64,000 nucleotides of DNA from Rugalucina vietnamica (lineage: Eukaryota; Mollusca; Bivalvia; Lucinida; Lucinidae), in NCBI GenBank assembly GCA_964017185.1, contig OZ024883.1, forward strand, positions 39,920,395 through 39,984,394. The letters run 5' to 3'. Under the pieces are notes generated by a model. That model was not told the DNA's origin and ran no database searches. It saw only the letters and a list, made by a program, of their open reading frames with translations. The position numbers were made by a program, and so were the translations under genes. Within the stretch, counting starts at the first letter, position 1. Each line of letters opens with the position of its first letter. Positions 56,087-64,000 of this stretch are shown here, piece after piece.

Positions 56087-56233
56087 CGTCACGAAAACAT
56101 GTCCGTATAATGTCTACCCCTTATACCTGACTTTTATACATGTATTGTGAAACTAGTGTACAAAGGGATAATATATTATTTGTCTTATTTTCATCCAAAT
56201 CATGGATTGTGGGTACTCGTTAGAACCGCTTCA
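56087..56233 (+). mobile_element. MITE-1 left half, shared with unit 1
   Basis: CGTCACGAAAACATGTCCGT to GTGGGTACTCGTTAGAACCG, then CTTCAAGACAACTGAA as in unit 1. More of the left end survives here than at 44,720. Confidence 0.82.
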
Positions 56234-57095
56234 AGACAACTGAAGAATACTGTCCAATTATTGATAATATACGTGTACATCTATATCATGTTCCTGCAAA
56301 AATTCGGTTAAATATATTATCATCTTTAAATTTAAAATGCATACACTTTTCTCATAAGAAGACCCAGTACATGCTAGAAGTGAATGTATTAGCTGTTTAA
56401 TGATTTCCTTCTGTAAAGTTGAAATAATTGATGTAATAGGTCGGACTTAAATATGACGATGGTTTTGGTAAAAAGCTTAAGGATACATTATTACTCACGG
56501 AATGTCATTTTTTAATTCTACTTGACATTATTCTCTCGGGACAATGGCATATTAAGGAATCCATTAACGTGTTGCACTCATATATCATCTAAAGTTAAGG
56601 AAATGAGAAATTTGCATCTTTATCTCGCCAAACTTGTAAGTACTGTTCACGTTAAAGGTAAAAAAAAAATGTCTAACCTTGTCTGACAAGTCATGGTAAC
56701 CCGATATGCGGAAAACATTGACTGGAGACGGAGTTGTGCTGTCATCTTTGTGTTAGATTTTCATGTGCCGAGGTAGTTACATGTAGGTTAAACGTGTCTA
56801 CATTTTCAAATGGAATAGACTAGACTCTCCCTTTTGGAGAACTGTAAATTGTTATTGAGAGCATTTCAACAACACGAAGACAAGCGTGACACATTTTTCT
56901 CTCTTTGCGATTTTAACGGATATCAATTTCTTCGTAAATAGGAATTGTACTTATCGGGCGTCAGACTCTATGATGGCCCCGACATAAAGCTATTCATTTT
57001 AGTTGGTTGGGGCCGGAGCTTCTTGTCTGTTGCTTGGCCCACCGGGGTCCAACTGGTGTTTTTCTTTTGCTCCGTAGTAGGTTATTCGGCGCCCA
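56234..57095. other. End of duplication unit 2, then unassigned DNA
   Basis: Bases to about 56,560 align with 44,860-44,945 plus 45,891-46,200. The rest has no recognised content. Confidence 0.45.
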
Positions 57096-57603
57096 GGGAT
57101 CTCCATCGTCGGGCAGCTTACTCAGTCTGTGAGTCCTGGTTTTTGATTCATCAGGATGTTTATCATGATTTATTTGTTTGTTCTTGATGATTCATTGACT
57201 AGTTAGAGATTCACCACGAGGACCGAATAGCTAACTGGGTGTTATGAACCACTGCAGAAGCTGAGGGAGAGGTTATGACCATGTAAAACCGGTTTAAGCC
57301 CGCCAGTAACTTTGTGTTACTGATCGTTCCAAGTCGATACTTCTGTGGTGGTTCTTTTTGTTTTATATCTTGGTGTCTAGGTTTTTTGTGCTGTTGGCGC
57401 CTTATGTATGTTTTCATATTTTTAGTTAAGTTAAGGTAACTGAGTGGCCACCTATTGGGAAAATAGCTGCTCATTCGGCTTACGATATGTTTCATGGTAT
57501 AAGTACCTGATTGTTAGTTTGGTTTTTTCCCACCTAGGTTTTGGGAGTGGGAATCTTTTTCTGATTGCGCCTTTTCCTGATCTTTGCCTACTTGTACCTT
57601 TTC
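57096..57603 (+). mobile_element. Family C repeat copy
   Basis: GGGATCTCCATCGTCGGGCA through ACCGGTTTAAGCCCGCCAGT to CTTTGCCTACTTGTACC. Left inverted end missing, right end present. Confidence 0.72.
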
Positions 57604-57865
57604 CTACCAAAGAAGCTGTCACAAATCATTAAGCACAACTTAAATAATATAATCTGTACATTAAGGCTGAAAGAAAACACAAAGACCTCAAAGCAAGTGT
57701 CAATGAGCCGTCATCAGCCTTTTCAATGTTGACTTGCTCTGCTTGCAACCGACAGTTTAGAGCTAAAATTGGCCTAGTCAGCCATCGAATTAAACACCCA
57801 CACACATGAAAAGTTTAATAATCAAAAATATAGGTGTTCCAATATAGATTCTAAAATATACCAAG

Positions 57866-58245
57866 TAACTAACTAAATGTTTTGAACCACTACAGAAAAT
57901 GAGGGTGAGGTTGCACGCCTGTAAAATCCATTAAAGTCCCCCATTAATTTTATATTACTGATCGTTCTGAGGCGATACTTGTGTTGTGGTTCCATTTGTT
58001 TAATGTTTGGAGTCGAGTTTGTGCTGTTTGAACCTCAAGTTATGTGCGTTTTCATATTTTTATCTAAGTTCGGGTAACTGAGTGGCCGCCTATTGGAAAA
58101 TAGCTGTTCACTTGGCTTACGATATGTTTTCTGAGTATAAGTATCTAATTGTGAATTTAGTTTTTCCCACCTCGGTTTTTGGTGTGGTAATTTCTTTCTG
58201 ACTGCGCCTTTTCCTGATCGTTGCCTACTTGTACATGTACCTTCT
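57866..58245 (+). mobile_element. Family C repeat copy, older
   Basis: TAACTAACTAAATGTTTTGA to GATCGTTGCCTACTTGTACA. More diverged than 47,128 and 57,096. Confidence 0.7.
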
Positions 58246-58973
58246 TTCTCATTAGTGGGAGACGAACGACCATGTCAACTTGACACATTATAAAATGTCA
58301 CGCTAACTTTAATATTAAGACATTTTCTGCAATTTTATTATTGTGCAACTGCTGTTTAATTAAGAATTAATTGCTTTGGTAACAGCTTTGAATTTATGGT
58401 AACCCTGCGGCAGTAATAAGTGTAACTCATTCAGCTGAGACATAATATGAAATCCAAACCAAACCATTAAACAAACTGTGTTACCGAATTGACGCTTATT
58501 TTCCTTGTTCTTTTTGTTTTTTTAAATATGCACTTATTGCCTCTTAAAATTGCAACGCGTTTGCAAATGAAAATTCAAGTTTGCTCCGGCACAAGGAAGT
58601 ATGTTATCACGAAGTCAGAGCGGCTCAGACACAACCCCGCTTACCTTTTACGCTTTATGAGTACGAAGTGTGATAAGCAAACCTATTACTGTTGGCTCAC
58701 TTGCAAACCTACGATAAGATAGGTTTCTGAAGACTCGGCTCTATTTGTTGATTTGCATGGGCGACAGAATATAATTTGCAAATGGATTCCTTAATATGTC
58801 ACATTTCCAAGATATTAATGACAAGACATATTAAGTAAATGACCTTCCTTGAAAAAGATGTTAGACTGAAAGCTATTATCATGTTATAGGTTAGAGCTTT
58901 ATACGCATTTGCATCTTTGTGTTGCGAATTATAAAATCAAATAATCAATTTTTTACTAGAACTTCTCAAATGG
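58246..58973. other. No gene seen
   Basis: A 77-codon frame at 58,489-58,722 begins with a hydrophobic stretch (FLVLFVFLNMHLL) but has no ATG context, splice or family support. Confidence 0.4.
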
Positions 58974-59215
58974 GAACGTAAAAGTAAACAATGATCAGGA
59001 AATAGCGCAGTCAAAAAAGAAATTCCCACTCTAATACCCGAGATGGGAAACACTAAACTGGCAACCACCTACTTATACAAAGAGAAAATATCGTAAGCCG
59101 AGTGAGCAGCTATTTCTCAATAGGCGGCCACTCATTTACCCGAACTTTACTTAAGAATAATATGAAAACATACATAACATGCAAACAGCAGAAAAATCAT
59201 CACCAAAACTTAAAA
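58974..59215 (-). mobile_element. Family C repeat, inverted copy
   Basis: AACGTAAAAGTAAACAATGA, CGTAAGCCGAGTGAGCAGCT, TAGGCGGCCACTCATTTACC. Confidence 0.72.
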
Positions 59216-59370
59216 AATCAGAAATTATGCATTTCAAATATATCAGATCTAAATTTTAATTCAATTTTGCATGAAAATAATATAGTTTATAGAACTGAAA
59301 ATGCACATAACGTCACGTGAAGAATATTCGCCTAGTTATAATTTCATACTTTGGAAAATGTGACCATTTT

Positions 59371-60967
59371 TATCGCACCTGCTTATAGCAGGGTGCGATA
59401 TAGGAGTCCAAATTTCCGTTCGTCCGTCCGTACGTACGTCCGTCCGTCAACATTTACGTCGAAGTTTGGTTTTCTCGACATCAGAGATAGCTGCGAGTCT
59501 GAAACCTTGCATAGTAATTGTCCCTGACATACCCTTCAAGCACGCACCTTAACCCGGTGGCTTTGACCTATATTTCACGGTCCACTGACTTTGAAAATTT
59601 TTACGTCGAAGTTTTGTCAACATTACGTTTCTCGACATCAGAGATAGCTACGAATCTGAAACCTTGCATAGTAATTGTCCTTGACATACCCTTCAAGCAC
59701 GCACCTTAACCCGGTGCCCTTGACCTATATTTCACGGTCCACTGACTTTGAAATTTTTTACGTCGAAGTTTGGTTTTCTCAACATCAGAGATAGCTGCGA
59801 GTCTGAAACCTTGCATAGTAATTGTCCCTGACATACCCTTCAAGCACGCACCTTAGCCTGGTGGCTTTGACCTATATTTCACGGTCCACTGACTTTGAAA
59901 ATTTTTACGTCGAAGTTTTGTCAACATCATGTTTCTCGACATCAGAGATAGCTGCGAGTCTGAATCCTTGCATAGTAATTGTCCTTGACATACCCTTCAA
60001 GCACGCACCTTAACCCGATGCCCTTGACCTATATTTCACGGTCCACTGACTTTGAAAATTTTTATGTCGAAGTTTGGTTTTCTCGACATCAGAGATAGCT
60101 GCGAGTCTGAAACCTTGCATAGTAATTGTCCTTGACATACCCTTCAAGCACGCACCTTAACCCGATGCCCTTGACCTATATTTCACGGTCCATTGACTTT
60201 GAAAATTTTTATGTCGAAGTTTGGTTTTCTCGACATCAGAGATAGCTGCGAGTCTGAAACCTTGCGTAGTAATTGTCCTTGATATACCCTTCAAGCACGC
60301 ACCTTAACCCGGTGCCCTTGACCTATATTTCACGGTCCACTGACTTTGATCATTTTTACGTCGAAGTTTGGTTTTCTCAACATCAGAGATAGCTGCAAGT
60401 CTGAAACCTTGCATAGTAATTGTCCTTGACATACCCTTCAAGCCAGCACCTCAACCCAGTGCCCTTGACCTATATTTCACGGTCCACTGACTTTGAAAAT
60501 TTTTATGTCGAAGTTTGGTTTTCTCGACATCAGAGATAGCTGCGAGTCTGAAACCTTGCGTAGTAATTGTCCTTGATATACCCTTCAAGCACGCACCTTA
60601 ACCCGGTGCCCTTGACCTATATTTCACGGTCCACTGACTTTGATCATTTTTACGTCGAAGTTTGGTTTTCTCAACATCAGAGATAGCTGCAAGTCTGAAA
60701 CCTTGCATAGTAATTGTCCTTGACATACCCTTCAAGCCAGCACCTCAACCCAGTGCCCTTGACCTATATTTCACGGTCCACTGACTTTGAAAATTTGTAT
60801 GTCGAAGTTTGGTTTTCTCGACATCAGAGATAGCTGCGTGTCTGAAACCTTGCATAGTAATTGTCCTTGACATGCCCTTTAAGCACGCACCTTGACCCGG
60901 TGCCCTTGAACTATATTTCACGGTCTGTTGACTTTGCCCGATGCAGGTGCGATATCGACCTCCGCGG
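59371..60967 (+). mobile_element. Tandem-core element with GCACC hairpin ends
   Basis: Left end: hairpin TATCGCACCTGC..GCAGGGTGCGATA at 59,371-59,400, then a CGTCCGTCCGTACG spacer. Core: ten units of about 149 bp, each beginning near GTCGAAGTTTGG (59,458; 59,606; 59,762; 59,909; 60,067; 60,214; 60,360; 60,507; 60,655; 60,805). Right end: GATGCAGGTGCGATAT. Units 60,214-60,506 and 60,507-60,804 are near identical pairs (period about 294), a recent two-unit duplication. The open frames inside recur with the repeat and are not genes. Confidence 0.85.
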
Positions 60968-61587
60968 AGTTCTTGTATGAATTATTACTCGCTTAATTTT
61001 GTTACGATAGCATGTATTTTTAGAGAAATAAAGGTTACGTCCACGTGGCACAGTGTGACCTGTCACGCTTACTTTAATATACATTTGTAGATCAGCTGGC
61101 TAACTGTCACTCTGCTCCACTTCGGTACCTCGTTCCACTTCCCCGACAGCTTAGCATAGGTTGCATTTAAATCAATGTCGAACTGATTGCGGATTTTGTA
61201 AGTGATTTGCAGCTAGTATGTTATTCTGATACTTACCATGTATTTGTACCGAAAATATTCCAGTAAGAACATAAAATTTCCTAAAAACGTTTATATTAAG
61301 TTAACCTCGAAAAAATAAATGATTTTAGACTTTGAGTCGCTAATTCTACAGTAGTCCCACCCCAAAATATCTATTTGAAATTTTCCATGAAAAATAAGTA
61401 TTTTATGATTCTGCGTATATAACAATTAGACTATTTATTATTTATGTTATATACGCCCCGCATATGTGCAAGAAAAGATCCAACATAAGTTTTGCTGTTT
61501 TGCTGAATTTTCATTTTCGACCATGGAGAGGTTTAACGGAATACCGATTGAAATTAATATAAAGAAACATTTTCTGTAATTTGTTAT
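60968..61587. other. No gene seen
   Basis: Unassigned AT-rich DNA. Confidence 0.4.
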
Positions 61588-61672
61588 GTAGTTTAACAAC
61601 CTCGGTTTTATGGAGTGGGGTTTTCTTTCTAATTGCGCCTCTCCCTGATCATTGCCTACTTGTACCTATTTA
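61588..61672 (+). mobile_element. Family C fragment, right end
   Basis: CCTCGGTTTTATGGAGTGGG to CATTGCCTACTTGTACC. Confidence 0.65.
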
Positions 61673-61997
61673 ATATTGTAACTACTTCTCGATTGTTGAC
61701 AGAGCAGCCAGACAAAACTAGTTGAAAAGCTGTCGTTTTGTGACAGTTTTAAAGGTGTTGTATCTGAGAACGCATTAACTGAAAACTGTTGCGTACCGCT
61801 AATTTTTACTGCGTACATGGTATGCACAGGTCTGAGTTTTTTATGCGTACAGAGCGAAATCATCATGCTCACATATACAGTATTATCCATTTCGCTGCCT
61901 GGGTACTAAATGAATACGTAAAGTAAATTACCTACATGTATATCATTTCATTCAAACTTCAATTCGTATCTGAGTTTATTCGTAAACTCTGTACCTT
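61673..61997. other. No gene seen
   Basis: Nothing recognised between two opposed Family C pieces. Confidence 0.4.
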
Positions 61998-62155
61998 TTA
62001 AAAAGGTATAAGTAGGCAATGATAAGTAAATCGCTCCATCAGAAAGAAATTCCAGTTCCAAAAACCAAGGTGGGGAAAAACAAATGGACAATAAAGTACT
62101 TATACTAAAAGTACTTATAGTAAGGGAACAGGTCGTAAACCGAGTGAGCGAAGTA
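61998..62155 (-). mobile_element. Family C fragment, inverted
   Basis: AAAGGTATAAGTAGGCAATG, CAAGGTGGGGAAAAACAAAT, GTCGTAAACCGAGTGAGCG. With 61,588 it forms an inverted pair about 325 bases apart. Confidence 0.65.
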
Positions 62156-64000
62156 GTTTGGTAATTTTATGCCTGCCCTTTTTCACATCCACATAGTACA
62201 TTTCCCATAGTAAATATTTATATAATAAATGGTATATAAAATAATATTTTTTCAAATTTATGTACGATTTGCCCGAGCAACTAATGACCTTTGTCTTAAA
62301 ATGTACCAATGTGACAATATAAATATCGCTGAAATAGATTTAGAACATTTCCTACTTATTTAGTACATGTATCAATAGTTTAAAAAATAACACCATTTCA
62401 ATGATTTATACCTTATTTCTTCACGGAATCGTGATGTTTTCGCGGAATTATTTCTGATTTATTGACAACAAATGCAATAGGGGATGATAACGTGCCTTAA
62501 TCAGATGCCTTCAAACATGCAAATGTCAAAATGTTATAAACAATTCCAAATAACCAAGCAATTTTATAACTTGGACAATCCCGTAACAGCGTTTCTACAA
62601 GCGGCGAAGTAACATATTACTCTATTTTGAATTTTCAAGAGCTTGAATTTTTAAGAGGTATGTTTCAATTGGTGAATAAAAATTTTAGTGGTAACAGTTT
62701 ATAAGGAGAATAGATGCTTCCATCCTTATTGTTCCTGCAGGTCACTATTTCAGGGAAATAAGCCTCGTATCGGAATGGAAGCAGTCAGAAAAAAAATAAA
62801 AACAGAATGGCGAGAAATCACAAGGAATAGTTGCAATCAGAACCAAAATACCACTATCGAACTAGGAACAAGAAGTACAGTACTGCACTATCAACGCCAG
62901 CTTAGCTATCAGTGACCGGTTTCGTATTTGGGGATGGGTGATTTTCAGAATATAGAATACCATGCTCTCTAGGTGTGATGGTTTGTGTCTATAATTTCTA
63001 AACTGGTACTTCTTGACATAATTATGCGTTTTATTATACAATAACGTTTCAGTTGAAATAAAATTCGAAACTAAAAGTGAACTCCGGATGTTGTGCTTGT
63101 CCAAGGGAGATAATGCATATTGCTCGGTTTGTGACAGCTGATTTTGTGCTTTAAAAGTAAAATGTTTTTAAAGAGGATTACTGAAAAAAGTTTGGTGGTT
63201 ATGACCCACTTTGTGGTTGATTTTCTTGAAAGTGGCATATTGGTCTTTTTGTTCTGACAAATGTCAATAGCTGGTGTTTTGCAGGTAACTTTCTATAGTT
63301 TGACAAAGTAAGGGATCCAGACCATTTTGTATGTAAAAAAGCGGGTGGGGGGAGAGTGCTTGACTGTCTTGTAGCTTTTTTAAGGGTTCAGATTTATTCA
63401 TGCTGTATTATTCTTTTCTGCATCATGTATGGAATAGTTGTATGCAGGAGCATTGTAAATATCTTGACACAGTAGCGTGGAATACACTTCTGAAAATCAT
63501 AATCCCCAAATACTCAAAATTGGCCGAAAGAATAGGCCCGTGCATCCTTAGTATGAACATACACGTACACTGTACTTTTAACAAAACAAAATGGCACTTT
63601 CTACTTTTTACAACAATGGCAATAAAATATTAAACGATTTAATGCCACTTGTTGAAAACAATTGGCGTCATTTAAAACCTCGTTTCATAACCTATGCCTG
63701 GAGGAATGTGCTCGGAATAAATGAAAAAGAAAATAATTAAAAATCGTCGTGCTGGAATTTGCCAGGCAAATTTCATTTGATTGTATTGAAACTTGCTAAT
63801 AAAAGCTTGATTCCGATGCTGTTGTAATTAAAAATATTGATCGTGTGCATATTCGTGTCGATATTACCGCAAGACATAAGGATCTGATTAAAATGTGTTT
63901 GCGTTTGATTTATTACTTCGAACGAGATAATGTTTATGAAGTATAATGCAGGTCACGTATCCATTAATGGAATGGAATGGAATTGCGTTAAAATGAGTTA
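62156..64000. other. No gene seen
   Basis: About 1.8 kb of AT-rich sequence. A 75-codon frame at 62,688-62,915 contains a CTGCAG-type acceptor-like site but lacks a conserved partner exon. I leave it uncalled. Confidence 0.4.

Larger units (their letters stand above)
48200..56560. repeat. Segmental duplication, unit 2
   Basis: Counterpart of 37,231-46,200, carrying peptide gene C and the mannosidase pseudogene in the same order and orientation. It lacks the 941-bp TTAA element and several MITEs of unit 1, and has gained others (for example at 50,207 and 51,726). Confidence 0.8.

Noticed and set aside
62688-62915. Possible exon of an unknown gene
   Set aside because: No partner exon, domain or second copy; a chance frame is as likely.

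Overview
This is a stretch of animal nuclear DNA, most likely from a bivalve mollusc. The case rests on AT-rich intergenic DNA, short exons split by GT..AG introns, a dense load of small inverted-repeat transposons, tRNA-headed SINEs, CR1- and Tx1/L1-like LINEs, elements with a tandem-repeat core (a known bivalve style), and many TACATGTA-type stretches. I cannot name the species from sequence alone.

Region by region. Bases 1-17,150 hold no gene I can support. They contain small transposons, a SINE with target-site duplication, microsatellites, and two opposed copies of an element whose core is a 21-bp satellite organised into an exact 147-bp higher-order repeat. Bases 17,760-21,575 are a nearly full-length but broken CR1-like LINE whose protein begins with a 2A-type translational recoding peptide followed by two PHD-like fingers. 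Bases 23,133-26,436 hold a five-exon gene for a secreted protein with a Lys/Gly-rich amphipathic N-terminus and two EF-hands. Bases 26,970-33,622 are mostly repeats, including a Tx1/L1-like LINE that landed inside an older MITE. Bases 33,937-51,524 hold three copies (A, B, C) of a tiny multi-exon gene for a secreted four-cysteine peptide. Copies B and C lie in a tandem segmental duplication of about 8-9 kb (roughly 37.2-46.2 kb and 48.2-56.5 kb), each unit also carrying a Golgi alpha-mannosidase II-like GH38 gene on the minus strand. The mannosidase in the first unit is a complete, uninterrupted 1,103-codon frame; the one in the second unit is a pseudogene. Bases 56.5-64 kb are repeats and unassigned DNA.

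Working together: I see no shared pathway between the secreted peptides, the EF-hand protein and the mannosidase. What links them is history. The peptide gene was copied first (A versus B/C), then peptide plus mannosidase were copied together, then transposons landed differently in the two units. One of these landings, a 941-bp element at a TTAA site, can be checked inside the window because the other unit keeps the empty site. Two palindromic MITE families pepper the introns of every host gene here except the intronless mannosidase.
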